Below are positions 21,786 through 33,725 of a stretch of 64,000 nucleotides of DNA, one piece after another (position 1 is the stretch's first letter; each line of letters starts with the position of its first letter). Origin of the DNA: Russula earlei (taxonomy: Eukaryota > Basidiomycota > Agaricomycetes > Russulales > Russulaceae). The position numbers and the translations under genes are program-made. The notes under the pieces are model-generated. The model searched no databases, was not told the DNA's origin, and worked only from the letters and a program-made list of their open reading frames with translations. The DNA lies in assembly GCA_025769875.1 (NCBI GenBank), contig JAGFNK010000190.1, positions 27,662-91,661 of the forward strand, read 5' to 3'.

Positions 21786-22341
21786 TGTTAAGATCTGACG
21801 GATCTTAGTACCGACTCTTTAGTGAAAGAGTTGCTTGATATAGTTCAAGCACTAGACTTCGAACCCTTTGATATTATCTCAGGAAGATTGAATGTAGAAA
21901 AGAGAGGGACCTCTTTCAGTTAGAGTCTGCACTATAATTTTGTGTAGATCAGTTGACAAGATGGTTGTCTTGTTAAAAGTGTAAGTCAAGCATAAGGCTC
22001 GACTTCTTGGTACCACAGACTATTTATACGATATCTCAATAACTGCTGATTCGATTCGTACGAAACTCGGGGCGCACATAGCTGAGAGCCAGTAGTATCC
22101 AAATACAGAAAGCGCAATTCAAGAATGTTAGAAATGACTCACGCATGAGTCATTCTTTCCTAGTATCAGTCATGAATCAATAAGCAGTGAGTAAGCTCTT
22201 ACTGATCAGGATCAGTAAGCAATCACTAAGCCAGACAGGATCAGTAAGCGACCACTAAGCCAGATCAATAAGCAGACATATGAGTAATCACAGATGAGTC
22301 AGCAAAACAGATGACAGTCGGAGAACAAGAGAATCCTAACA
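21786..22341 (-). repeat. Solo LTR, family G (gypsy), 556 bp
   Basis: Reverse complement of the chromodomain gypsy LTR: TGTTAAGATCTGACGG...GAATCCTAACA on the plus strand. Flanked by ATCAT (21,781-21,785 and 22,342-22,346). Internal blocks such as TTTCGTACGAATCG and GTCTGTGGTACCAAGAAGTC match 27,701-28,234. Confidence 0.92.
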
Positions 22342-22346
22342 ATCAT

Positions 22347-22915
22347 TCCCCCTCTCTGCAGTACACACTAGCAAGGACTGTGTTGTCACTGAGATCCCCA
22401 AACTCCATGAGAACCTGTTGTCTTGCTCAACTCCCTGCACTCATCTCACATGTGAAATGATTTGTCAGTGACATCAGGAAAAACCTCCCATGCTGGTGAG
22501 AGATTATTATCCCTTGCTAGCATCATTTATCAAAAACTGAAATTATTGTTGCCAGTTTACCCCCAATAATTTTATCAACCATTATCATCATTATGGGATA
22601 ATAATTTTGCTATTATGATAATTCATGGTTCTCATTCTATAATTTTGGATTGGATAGTTCATGACATGATTGATAATGAGCACTGATAATAGTGCAATGA
22701 CTTTGCAGTCCATTCAGCTACGCTATGACAGGAATACTAATGTAGGCATTTTAAAATGCCAAACTGAAAACAAGTGTAGATGTATGAGAACAATAATTTG
22801 TCCAAGAGAACAATATGAGTGGGTATAATGTCACTGTTGGTTTGAGGGACCAAGGATGGTGTGAGCTTGCTCAATTGTTGAGTTCTTCAAGGTTGAGTCC
22901 AGCAATTGGAACTGA
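22347..22915. other. No gene recognised
   Basis: AT-rich sequence with no frame or repeat I can assign, ending at the GGTTC target duplication of the next solo LTR. Confidence 0.4.
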
Positions 22916-22920
22916 GGTTC

Positions 22921-23786
22921 TGTCACGGTAACTAGCCGTGTCAGTTCACAAGCAGAAAGCAAGTCGATGATAGAGAGGTGTTCAAGAAACGGGCTGGTTC
23001 CCGTGTATAATGAGTAAGGATCCCTGCAGCAGTCGAAGTGTTTTATGCTAAACAGGTTATGGCCAATAGACCCTTCCTAGTACGACTCGGTCCGTTGAGA
23101 AGCTAGGGTAAGTTTGTAATGGGATAGACTAGGGCTGGTTCCACTAGCTATATGCGTTCAAGTCCGTCGAGACCTTGAACAACGCAGAGAGAGTAGAGGA
23201 AGGTAGGTCTTAAAGGAGGAGAGCTCTTCTCAGGAGAGTGAAGAGAGACTCTTAGGGAAGGAAGGGAAAGGCGAAGAGTAGATGGTGGATGGTGTGTTGA
23301 GAGTTGATGAAATGGAGAGGTAGTTGTGGGTTAAGTTTGTGAGAGTGAAGTGGGTTGCAGGCGAATATGTTTGGACAAGAGTAGGTTGGATTCTACAAGA
23401 GACCAAGCTTAGGGCTTTGGTCACAAAGTACTGAGCTTATATATACAGGAGAAGCGCAGCAATAGCTGCGCTTTGACTGTGCTACTAGCATAGTAGGAGT
23501 CATAGGAATGAGGCCACGAATGAGTCAGAACCAAGTAACTGTGCTGCACAGTAGGTGCGCAGCATTGCACAGTTGAAACTAAGAAGTGAACATAAATGGA
23601 AAGAGAACCAAACAAAGGGAAAGTAACAGCAATCCAGTGTTACCTGGACGTGTATGGATCACATGATAACACAGAAAGGATCACAAGACGTAAGAGATCA
23701 CAAGACCAGTAGGTAAAGGGACGTACGCAAGCAAGCAGTCCATAGCAAAAGGTAAGAAGTAAACGTAAAAGGAAAATGGTGTAACA
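22921..23786 (-). repeat. Solo LTR, family H (866 bp), inverted copy
   Basis: Flanked by GGTTC (22,916-22,920 and 23,787-23,791). Same 866-bp length as the copy at 16,125-16,990, and two 64-residue chance frames within it are the same in both copies. It lies about 6 kb away in opposite orientation. Confidence 0.93.
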
Positions 23787-24387
23787 GGTTCTCAACACCA
23801 AAGTGCTGCCACAAAGGTAGATTAGTTAAAAAAAGTATAACATGATTTGATTGCTCACTGTGCTTTCATAAAAATATCCACCATCATCATGTGGAATGCA
23901 TTGTGACAATGCTCCTGGATATGGTTGAATGTGCCAATATGGCCACAATAGACATCAAGGTATGGATTGGCTGAAAAGTCTGTGGCCTGGTGGACACCAG
24001 TATGCCACTCATGCAGGGCATGTCATAAATGCTCTCAAAGAGTCCATTCTATTATTGCCATTTTCAGCGCACTTGGCGGAGCTTGAATTCCACCCAAATC
24101 GGTGCAGAAACCCCCTCAAACATGCGGGATAAATATCTCCCTCAAAACAGCTTCGATTCATATGACAATTATTGTCCCTGAATCGTCTGAATGAGGGCTA
24201 GGCAGCCCCATTGTTTTCATGAGATTTGAGTGAGAATTGGTGGAGCTGGACTCAAGCCACCTCCACATGTGTATTAGATGAATTACAGCTCAAAATCATG
24301 GTCTATATCTATTATTTTTCCCTCATGTTGTACCCATGGGCTGTCTTGAGGCAGCCCCATAGTGTTTTTGACTCAAGTGTTGTGGTG

Positions 24388-24883
24388 TGCAACGTTGTTT
24401 CCAGTGCGATTGGAGTCGTGGCCAGCCACTCATCACCCCTCTTGCCTCTCGATTCTGACCATCCTTCTTGTTCTTCACAGACAGAGAGGAGTGGGTTGCA
24501 AAGAGGGGTCCTATTCTGAACTCTTTCTACTACAGAGTAGCTAGGGTGTTTTTATATACAGGAGAGAGGTACTAGAGATGAATGGCATGAAAGTGAATCA
24601 AGACTGGTTGAGACAGTCAAAGCAGTCGTGAAAGGCTTGAGATGCGAACGCGTCTAGTGTGCCGAGGTGTGCATGCGTGCGTGGTCAGTGGTGAGGGCTG
24701 GGTGATGCAATCAAGGTCTTGATGTCGCATGTGAGATGGCTTGTGGTGTGTGGTTGGTGGACTGCCTGGAACGAGAGGGAGGTGGCAAGGGATGAAAGGG
24801 AGCTGAGGTGTCAGTCTCATGTCATGTCGTGTCGTGTCGTGTTTTCGCATGTGATTTCGAGGCCAGCCATAATCTTCCTTACA
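24388..24883 (-). repeat. LTR fragment of the gag-only family inside TIR element 1
   Basis: On the minus strand it starts TGTAAGGAAGATTATGGCTGGCC at 24,883, as in the LTR at 55,087, contains a CCTGTATATAAAAACACC TATA region near 24,550, and seems to end near 24,388. Its last about 75 bp also occur inverted at 26,515-26,586, inside the other arm. Confidence 0.7.
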
Positions 24884-26515
24884 CCTCCTGGGGGCTTGAA
24901 ACTTTGACCGTCCTTGGTCAAGCATCTGAATGCGAGTGTTTTGAGCCTTTCACGTCTGAATTGAGGCGGCGGTCGCAGCTGCTTGTGCTGCGGAAGACGC
25001 GAAGGCAGCGATCGGTGATGGCAATGACGGAAGAGGCGAGGGTGATGGGAAACGGAGGCGATGGAGATGAGGGCAGTGGTGATGAGATGGCGGCTGCATG
25101 GTGGTGGTGTTGTCTTGTGGCGGTGGCGAGGACTCGAGAAAGAGGATGCGTGGGGCGGCTTGCACGGGGGTGGGATCTGTCGTCTTGCGGTGGTGGTGGC
25201 GGGGTTGTCTCCACTGCAGGTGTCGGCAGCAGACATGGGCAAAAGCGCACGAATGGATGGGGAGGCAATGTGGGAGGCGGCGTGCAGTGTGCTGTTGGCG
25301 TCGGCGACCGCTTCTCCTGCAGCGGCGGCTTCTGCTCCTGTTGTGGCGTGTCATGGCTAAGTTTGTGGCTGAGGCCTTCTTGGTCTTCTGGGGTGGTGCT
25401 GGTGGCGAGGGGTTGCGACGGTGCGGTGGTGCTGGTGTCGCGCGAAACTACTAAAGCGGTGACTGAGACTGAGAAGACTGAGGCTGAGACTGAGAAGACT
25501 GAGGCTGAGACCGAGAAGACTGAGGCTGAGACTGAGAAGACTGAGGCTGAGACTGAGAAGGTGGCAGTGGACTGAGCTGGTGCGACGGTGGAGGTGGACG
25601 GGGCGGAGGTGACGACTGAGGGTGATGCAGGGGCGATGGTGGCTGTGGCTGACAAGGGCGTGGCGGTGGTGGCTTGTGAGACGGTGGTGGAGACGGCGGC
25701 ATGTGGTGCTAAGATGTCAGTGGCTGAGGCTGAGGCTATGGTGGTGGCTGACGAGACTAAGGTGGCTGGCAAGGCTAAGAGCGCGGTGGCGGCGGTTGAC
25801 TGATCTGAACCTGGGGCGACGGAGACGGCTGGCAAAACTAGGGGCACGGTGGCGGCGGCTGAGACTGAGAAGGCTGAGACTGAGGGCAGGGTGGAGATGG
25901 CGGTGGCTGGCAATGCTGGTGCTATGACAGACTGGGCTGAACTGACGAGTACGGGCGAGGCTAAGACAGAGACTGATGCGAAGTTGGCGGCTGGCATGAC
26001 TGAGGCTACTGTGGCGACGGACGAGGCAACAGATGAGACTGAGGGTGACGAGACAACTGAGGGTGCGGGAGCGGATGAGACAAAGGCAGGGGTGGCAGAC
26101 GAGGCTGCGAGGGTTGAAGTGGCGGGCGGCGCTAAAACGTTGGTGGGCGAGGTTGAGATGGTGGTTGTGCATGGAGCTGAGACAGTGGCCATAGCAGGCG
26201 ACACTGAGGGCGTGGGAGCTGGTCGGGCTAAGACGGGGACAGTGGCGATAGGCGATGTCATGGCTGAGGCTATGGCGGCAGGGACAGATGAGGTGGTGAT
26301 GATGGCGAATGCGGGTGATGCTGGGACAGCGAGGGCAGGTGGAGCCGAGGTGATGATGGCTGGCGAGTCGAGGATGGCGGCAGTGAACGAGGTGACAGGA
26401 ACGGCGGACAAGGTGGGAACTGCAGGGACGATGGGCAAGGCAGGCGAGGCAGAGGCGATGGTGCACAATGTAGGGACAGAGGCTGGAGCGGGCATGGGCG
26501 CAGGGTATGTGTATG
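24884..26515 (-). pseudogene. Truncated gag of the gag-only family, low-complexity part
   Basis: The minus strand keeps an open frame of 525 codons (24,918-26,495) rich in Ala, Ser, Thr, Pro and Val. It matches the second half of the gag at 56,437-58,140, for example SASATDILAPHAA against SASATDVLAPHAA, and TTPEDQEGL near the end. The zinc knuckle and capsid-like part are absent, so it is 5'-truncated. Many C-to-T and G-to-A differences from the CpG-rich copy suggest deamination. Confidence 0.75.
25464..25562 (+). repeat. 21-bp tandem repeat
   Basis: GAGACTGAGAAGACTGAGGCT is repeated four times and then partly, one copy having a single C for T. On the plus strand it encodes ETEKTEA; on the gag (minus) strand it encodes SVSASVF. 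The younger gag copy at 56,437-58,140 lacks the expansion. Confidence 0.85.
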
Positions 26516-26946
26516 GTCAGAATGGAGAGGTAAGAGGGGCAATGAGTGGCTGGCCGTCACTCCGATCACACTGAAACAATGTTGCACACCACAACACTTG
26601 AGTCAAAAACACTATGGGGCTGCCTCAAGACAGCCCATGGGTACAACATGAGGGAAAAATAATAGATATAGACCATGATTTTGAGTTGTAATTCATCTAA
26701 TACACATGTGGAGGTGGCTTGAGTCCAGCTCCACCAATTCTCACTCAAATCTCATGAAAACAATGGGGCTGCCTAGCCCTCATTCAGACGATTCAGGGAC
26801 AATAATTGTCATATGAATCGAAGCTGTTTTGAGGGAGATATTCATCCTGCATGTTTGAGGGGGTTTCTGCGCCAATTTGGATAGAATTCAAGCTCTGCCA
26901 AGTGCGCTGAAAACGGCAATAAGGGGACTACCAAGGGACTTAATGA

Positions 26947-27245
26947 GGAATGCATATGACTATTGACAAGCAAGACAATGGTGCCAAGATTGACTCCAGT
27001 TATATCTCACATAATAGTCCATTACACAGGATTGAACCCAAGACCCTTGTTACAGAAGCTGGCTATGGCCTTCTGTTGAAAGGGGATTAAACAACAAGCA
27101 TTGTACACTTACAAGACAATGGTGCCAAGTTCAGCTCCAAGTCACCTTGAAAGATAGCCCACTGCCAGGATTGAACCCAGGACCTCTAACCAACGGACCG
27201 AATGCTCATGGCCAGTAAGCCATCCAGTCTTAACTATAGTAAAGT
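26947..27245 (-). repeat. Two tandem tRNA-like (SINE-like) units
   Basis: Two related units, each with CAAGACAATGGTGCCAAG, then about 60 bp, then GGATTGAACCCA(A/G)GACC. On the minus strand the latter reads GGTTCAATCC, a Pol III B box. The inner unit also has TGGCTTACTGG, an A-box-like sequence, about 45 bp upstream (minus strand, near 27,215). No complete cloverleaf was found. Confidence 0.5.
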
Positions 27246-27700
27246 GGTTCAACCCTTATAACCACTCAACACATGAAATGAAAACTTAACCTGGAGACTC
27301 CTAAAAGGGAGATCCACATGCCCAGGTTCCCAGGAGAGAGTTAGCAACGTTTACTAACTGTATTAGTAAGCCTGAAGTACGAATGACCGATGAAGTTCAC
27401 ATGATGATCACATGGACTCTAAGAACTATTACTCATCACCAAAGCCCTCCTTACTCAGCAGGTTACTAAGCATGACTGAACATGCTTACCAAGCACCTCT
27501 GGGTGCCTTACTCATCCAGCTATTGTGATTGATAACAAGGTTACAGCGCGTCCCTTATTTAGTAGCTCTCTTGTAGTATATAAGCGCTCAATGAAGTACC
27601 GGACAGTCTCCAGACTGTCCATTTGATTTGTGGCACTCCATACATCCAAGGGCACTCCTTAAGGACTGCTCCTTCTAGTTCCACTGGCTTTCTCTCTGCA

Positions 27701-28234
27701 TGTTAGGATTCTCGTGTTTCTCCGACTGTCACCTGTTTCGCTGATTCATTTTTGATTACTCATATGTGTGCTTACTGATTGCTTACTGATCCTCGCTTAC
27801 CAAACCTTGCTTACTGATCCTGATCAGTAATAGCTTACTCATTTGATGACAGATACTAGGAAAGGATGACTCATGCGTGAGTAATTTCTAACATTCTCGA
27901 ATTGCGCTCTCCATATTTGGATACTACTGGTTCTCAGCTATGTGCACCCCAAGTTTCGTACGAATCGGATCAGGAGTTGTTGAGATATCATATAAATAGT
28001 CTGTGGTACCAAGAAGTCAAGCCTTACACTCGACTTACTCTTTACAACAAGAAACTATCATCTTGTATACACTCTAAACAATCTGTTCAAGAACTCCAAG
28101 TGAAAGAGGTCCCTCTCTTCTCTTAACATCTATTCTTCCTGAGATAATATCAAAGTAGTCAAAGTCTAGTGCTTGAACTATATCAAGCAACTCTTTCACT
28201 GAAGAGTTAGTATAAGACCAGAGAGGTCTTAACA
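27701..28234 (+). repeat. Gypsy 5' LTR (family G)
   Basis: 534 bp, TGTTAGGATTC...GGTCTTAACA, with a CATATAAATAGTCTG TATA region near 27,990. No convincing primer binding site was identified after it. Confidence 0.93.
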
Positions 28235-28497
28235 TAAGTCAAGTGTACTTACCTTTGCACCAAGTAGGAGCAAAATTCGGACCCCAACTTATGCAGAAGT
28301 AGTCATAGGGAGGAACCTGTGGCGATTAGGAACTCCTCCAAGACTTTATATCCTGGAAAAGAAGGATATAGAACATAGTCAAATCTATTGGTATTTTTGC
28401 CAAGAAAGAGCTTGTCGGTATCATAACTGAAAGCTAGGCAAAACTGGAGTCGGAATCAATCAACGCTCCATTCAAGACAGGAAGTAACAGAAAATGA

Positions 28498-30183
28498 TAT
28501 GCAGGGTTCAAAGGAAGAACTCGAGACCTTCAAAACTTTTCCTTGACTGGTGTAGGAGCATGGTGGCATCCTACTGAAAAACCAGAAGGAGGATTTTTTG
28601 ACGTTCAATTCAACAATGAAGTCCGACCTGCAGAATACATAAACAATCACTGGTATTTCATTGATTGGGACAAGGACAGATTCTACATGCTCGAAGACAA
28701 CTTCATTGTCAATCCAGAAGAGTTCGGTTTAGGAACTGAAGCTAAGCCCTATACCACAGGGTGGCTGTTTAGGAGTGAACCAGAACGAGACATATCTATC
28801 ACCAGTGTCAGCGAACCAAAAAAGTCAGAATCCCCTGAAGACACTCTGGTAATTGAAAAGAACAAGGAGCCCATAGATGAGCTCACTGAACGCTTTGCCA
28901 CAGCCATAGATTTGACCCAAGCAGCAACTGAAATAATGGCTACTACCACTCAAATAGCGACGCAAACCACCCATTCAACATCTGGAAATTTGTACGCCAC
29001 TCATCATGGACCATTGTTAGTCCCCAATGTACAACAAGGAGGAGACCCACCAGATGCAGGAGCACCAAGTGGAGGAGGAGGAGCGCCAGGAGGACCTCCA
29101 GGAGGAGTACCCCCTGGAGGAGGCCCACCCCAAGCGGCGATCCCTGGACCAGCTCAAGGAGTCCCTGGAGGAACAGGATCAATGAGAGGTCAACCACCAG
29201 CAATGTTTGCAGGAAATAGGAAGAAGACTATACAGTTCATGAAAGAATTTGAGCTGTATAGGATCATGAACTCACAAAGCAGCGTTATGCTGGTGCCATA
29301 TGAAAGGGTAGCCTGCGCTTTGTCTTTTATAAAAAGAGATAAAGTCAATGGATGGGTAATCCAACAATTGGAAACCTTGATACAAAGAGTACAAGGAGAC
29401 CACACGAACCAATTACCACTGGCTCACCTTCGAGAAGATGAAGATTTGTGGTACCTTTTTTCAATGGACTTCCTAAATCAGTGGCACGATAGTACCACTA
29501 TAGAAGACGCCACAATGAATATCCAACAACTCACTATGAAGGAAGGGGAGTTGGATGACTACATCGTGACCTTTAACCAATACCTACTCATGTCCGGATG
29601 GCCTAGAAATACTCAAGGGATGGTCAAACTGTTCAGGGATGGGCTTTGGAGAAACTTACATGCTATGATCCTCCGAAGAAGGCCTTTACCTGCAGCAGGA
29701 AACCTGGATGCTTGGCAAACCATAGCAAGGGAAGAGGTGGCAGCTCTGAATGAGATGAAAAATGCCTTAGGAACATCCGGAAACCTGAGTTCCAGAGCAC
29801 AACAACTCAAGAATTGGAAGGAGAAAAAAGCCAAAAAGGACCCTAATGCCTTGGATGTAGATGTAGTCAGGGCTACTTCAAGACTTAGCAAAGAAGAAAG
29901 AAAAAGGTTACAAGCAGAAGGGAAATGCTTTATATGCAAAAAGGTTGGACATGTGAGCCGACAATGCCCCCAGAGGAAGAAGAAGGATGACCCTAAACAA
30001 AAGGGGAAAGATGTCAAAGCTTGAACCACCAAAGCAGAAGAAGACAAACCTGCAAAGAGCTCTAAAGAAGAGGAACAACCCCCTGCCTATGACATCAATA
30101 GTATCATGGTGGCTATTAAAGGAATGAAGACAGAAGAAAAGGATGCCTTTCTGGACAAAATAATGGCTGATGAGGATTTTTGA
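28498..30183 (+). pseudogene. Gypsy gag with CCHC zinc knuckle
   Basis: Structural polyprotein. The frame opens at 28,498 without an ATG; the ATG at 28,504 (MQGSKEELETFKTFP) is in another frame, so a one-base change probably separated the real start; the first in-frame ATG is 28,687. N-terminal domain GVGAWWHPTEKPEGGFF, then a Gly/Pro-rich linker (GGPPGGVPPGGGPP near 29,100), the capsid-like region (MKEFELYRIMNSQ, YLFSMDFLNQWHD, LDDYIVTFNQYLLMSGWPRN, LFRDGLWRNLH), a basic region and the knuckle CFICKKVGHVSRQC near 29,928-29,969. A TGA at 30,022 interrupts a frame that continues in the same style to 30,183. Confidence 0.85.
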
Positions 30184-30731
30184 TAAGCCCAAGGTCAATG
30201 GCCAGACTTAGGGCAGCAGTAACTCACACTGTGTACATTAGGAGAATTGCAACTATGAACGTCCCCTTTTCATTTCACACGGCACGAGGAGTGGCCACAG
30301 AAAAGGCTCTACTAGATAGCGGAGCAACAGAAAACTTCCTGGATAAAGAAACTTGGAAGAGACTAGGGATAGGAAGGCAAGATCTTCGAGAACCAATGAT
30401 GGTCCAGAATGTCGATGGGACTGAAAACAAAAAAGGAGAACTAAAACATTTCTGCTGGCTTAGGGTCCATTATAACAAAAGGAACAAGTTACAGAAGTTT
30501 TATATTACGTCCCTGGGAGGAGACCAGGTCATACTGGGATACCCCTTTCTCTGGGAATTTGAACCAACTATAGATTGGAAGAATGGAGAACTTAAGGAAG
30601 GATCTTTGCGCCTGGAAAGTGCACAACTCAAGTATCTTGATCTCTACATCAAATCCTTACAACTAAAAGCAGTTAAGAAATGCGGAAGGCCCAAAAGGAT
30701 CAAGCCTTATACATACAAAAAACAAGTCTAG
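30184..30731 (+). CDS. Gypsy protease segment of pol
   Basis: Retropepsin-like aspartic protease. Motif ALLDSGATENFLDKETWKRL near 30,307, with the catalytic DSGA, and the C-terminal VILGYPFLWEFEPTIDW typical of gypsy proteases. The frame ends at a TAG (30,729) before the RT part, which in an intact element would be continuous, so this is a broken piece of pol. Confidence 0.85.
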
Positions 30732-30739
30732 CTCAAGAA

Positions 30740-32240
30740 TGGGCTAGGGACCAAAACTTGAAGGCTCAAAAACTCACAGAGCAAGATTTGCCAGAAGAAT
30801 ATTGACAACATGCAAAGGTCTTCTCTAAAGAAGCTTCTACATGCTTCCCTCCCAGAAGAGAAGAAGATATGAAGATAAACCTATTTCCTGATGCACCTAG
30901 ATCCTTAGATTGCAAATCTATCCTCTATCTCAAGAGGAAAAGGAATATTTAAGGAAATATCTCGAAGAAGAACTCGAAAAGGGGTACATCAAACCTGGGG
31001 CCTCCAACTACATATCACCAGTATTCTTTATTGGCAAAAAGGACAGTAAAGAAAAAAGGTTGATAATTGACTATCAGAAGTTGAATCAATGGACGATACC
31101 AGACACTGACACCTTGGAAAGCATTCAAAGAATCATGGAACAGATTCAGAACAACGGACTATTTTCAAAGTTTGACATAGTTAAAGGGTATAACAATATG
31201 AGGATCACAGAAGAAGACCAGTTGAAAGCAGCCTTCAAAACACCCATGGGAACCTACATTCCAAGAGTAATGCAATTTGGATTAAGGAATGCCCCAGCAT
31301 ACTTCTTGCGTTCGATGAGAAGAGACTTTCGATCGCTGCTTCAAAAATATTCAGAAAACATTGCCAATTATTTGGATGACTGGATTGTCATGACCCCCAA
31401 AGGAACTCATGCTCTACATCAACAAATCGTACATGAATTCCTGGACTTGATGGAACAAAACTCATACTTTTTAAAAGTATCCAAGTGCAAGTTTGAGAAA
31501 GAAAGAATAGAAGTCTTGGGATGGATAGCCGAAGAAGGAAGGATACGAATAGACCCTTCAAAGATCAAAGGGTTAAGCGAATGGCCAAGGGACTGCAAGG
31601 ACAAGACAGACATACAAGTAACCCTAGGAATGATAGGGTATCATCGACCCTTTATACCAAACTTCTCAACCATAGCCCTGCCCATTACGTGTTTACTCAA
31701 GAAAGATGTTCCTTTCCAATGGACAGACAAATGCCAAGAGGCTCTAGATAAACTGATCAAAGCAATCACAAGTGATCCGATACTCTGGCAACCAAACTTC
31801 AAAAGGCAGTTCTTCTTGGATGTCAATGCTTCATCCTATGCTTTAGGAGCCATTCTCTATCAATATGATGAAGATCAAAAAGAGAAGTGGGATATTATTC
31901 CCGAACCTTAAATTCAGCAGAAACAAAACTATGCAGTATGGGATAGAGAATTCTTAGCACTGGTCGCCGCCCTCAAAAACTGGAGACATCTCTTGCTCGG
32001 ATCACCACACAAGGTAGTGGTTTTTACGGACCACAAGAATCTGATGTACTATCGAGAACCTCAAAAACTGAGGGACCGAGTAGCAAGATATCTCCCCATA
32101 GTGGCACAGTACAATCTGGAATTGCGACACCAGCCAGGGAAAAGGAAATAGAGCAGATGGACTATCAAGAAGACCTGACTACAGATCAGATGTTCCAGAA
32201 AAAGAAGAAATCACTGCCTTACCAGATGAGCTCTTCGTTC
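30740..32240 (+). pseudogene. Gypsy reverse transcriptase and RNase H
   Basis: The RT lead-in EDMKINLFPDAPRSLDCK (about 30,868) changes frame near 30,910 into YPLSQEEKEYLRKYLEEELE, then KRLIIDYQKLNQWTIPDTD and VMQFGLRNAPAYF. The catalytic box is YLDD (31,369-31,380), one substitution from YVDD. The RNase H part starts FFLDVNASSYALGAILYQYD; TAA near 31,909 is a frameshift stop, after which AVWDREFLALVAALKNWRHL and VVFTDHKNLMYYREPQKLRD follow. Another frame break is near 32,150. Confidence 0.88.
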
Positions 32241-33725
32241 AAGTTCTAGAAGTTACTGCCATGGAAAGGAGAGTCAAACTTGACCAAAGAAAGGAAGAAG
32301 GAGCAAGACTCCTGAGACGATGGAAGGACAATTATGAACTCAAGATAGTCAATGGACAATGGAGGAAAGATACGGCCTTGGTGGTGACAGGAGGCATGGA
32401 AGCGTACCAAGCAATCCTTTGAGAATATCATGATGGACCAACAGCAGGACATCCAGGGTTGCGCAAAACCTATACTGCGATAAGAAGAGATTATTGGTGG
32501 CCCAATCAGAGACAAGTGATTCAAAATTGCATCAAAGGATGTGCAACATGTCAATCAAATAAAACCATCACAAGATGAAATGAGCCACCGATATATCTGA
32601 TAACACCTGAAACAGAGGCAACTCCTTTCCAAACTATAGCTATGGACTTCATCACCAAGTTGCCGCTGTCTAAAGGATACGATTCCATACTCACCATAAC
32701 AGATCATGATTGCACCAAAGCAGTCATACTACTCCCCTTTAAAGAAACTATGGGAATGGAAGACCTAGCAAAAATCTATCATGAGAGAGTCTTCCCATTC
32801 GTATCATCCCCAGACTGATGGACAATCAGAAAGAACCAATCAAACGGTAGAAAGTATACTGCGGATATATTGCAATTTCCAACAAGACAATTGGGTGGAC
32901 TTGTTGCCAGTAACTCAATACATTATAAACTCACATACTTCCAGTGCTACACAACAGACACCATATGAGTTGTGGATGGGATTTCTTCCCAAAACCTACC
33001 AATCAACTACAATAGGAAACTTCCCAAAACTAGAAGAGAGAAAGGAATCATTACAAAAGGCTAGGCGGGACGCCCAGAAGGCTATCCTGTTAGGGCATAG
33101 GCTATTGAAGAAGAAAATAGGGTTTAAACCTTATAGAGAAGGAGATAAAGTATGGTTAGAAGGGAAGAACATCAAAACGTTCCAGCCCATGGCCAAACTA
33201 GCCACAAAAAGACTAGGGCCATTTGAAATTAAAGAAGTGATAAGCCCAATAGCATACAGACTACAATTACCAGACCAATGGAGGGCGCATGACATCTTCC
33301 ATGCTAACCTCTTACATCCATATCAGGAGACGGAGGAATATGGTGCAAATTATGAAGAACTGCCACTGGATGTCGTAAATGATGAACAGGAGTGGGAACT
33401 TGAAAACATTTTGGGGTCAAGGCATGTTGGAAGAAAAAAACAGCTGCAATATTATGTTTGTTGGAAGGGATACTCCTCTGCTCATGACTCTTGGGAACCA
33501 GCCACAAATCTACATGCCCCCGACCTCGTGAAAGACTTTCACAAAGCAAACCCTACAGCCATCAGGACTATAAAAACCTGCATGGAAAGCGACACTGATC
33601 CTAGTAGGCCTTCATCCCCCATTGAAGATCTTTGTCGGCAACTGAGTTGTGTCCATATTGATCAACTACTCCCTGTCTTCCTTGATCTTGTTGGTAACAG
33701 AACGATTATGTCTACAGATGAATGA
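32240..33725 (+). pseudogene. Gypsy integrase with chromodomain, core deleted
   Basis: The zinc-binding H2C2 region reads GHPGLRKTYTAIRRDYWWPN, then CIKGCATCQSN near 32,530. The core starts TIAMDFITKLPLSKGYDS (first Asp) but runs from YHERVFPF (about 32,795) directly into SYHPQTDGQSERTNQTV (catalytic Glu). The intervening segment with the second Asp is missing. Two TGA codons (about 32,420 and 32,577) look like mutated CGA. The rest is open to 33,725 and ends in a chromodomain (about 33,391-33,530: EWELENILGSRH, YYVCWKGY, DSWEPATNL), which in chromoviruses directs insertion to marked chromatin. Confidence 0.88.

Larger units (their letters stand above)
24052..26922. mobile_element. Foldback-like TIR element 1 carrying a captured retrotransposon piece
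   Basis: Arms of about 410 bp (24,052-24,463 and 26,516-26,922) are inverted copies of each other, starting TTATTGCC and TTTTCAGCGCACTTGGC. The outer 320 bp also form the ends of the element at 42,633-48,696. The centre holds an LTR and gag fragment of the gag-only family in minus orientation. No transposase is seen. The target duplication is unresolved. Confidence 0.82.

Noticed and set aside
24808..26574. Long plus-strand open frames (24,808-25,575 and 25,849-26,574; Glu/Ala/Thr-rich)
   Set aside because: They are the antisense of the low-complexity gag fragment; GC-rich Ala/Ser codons leave both strands open. No motif on the plus strand.
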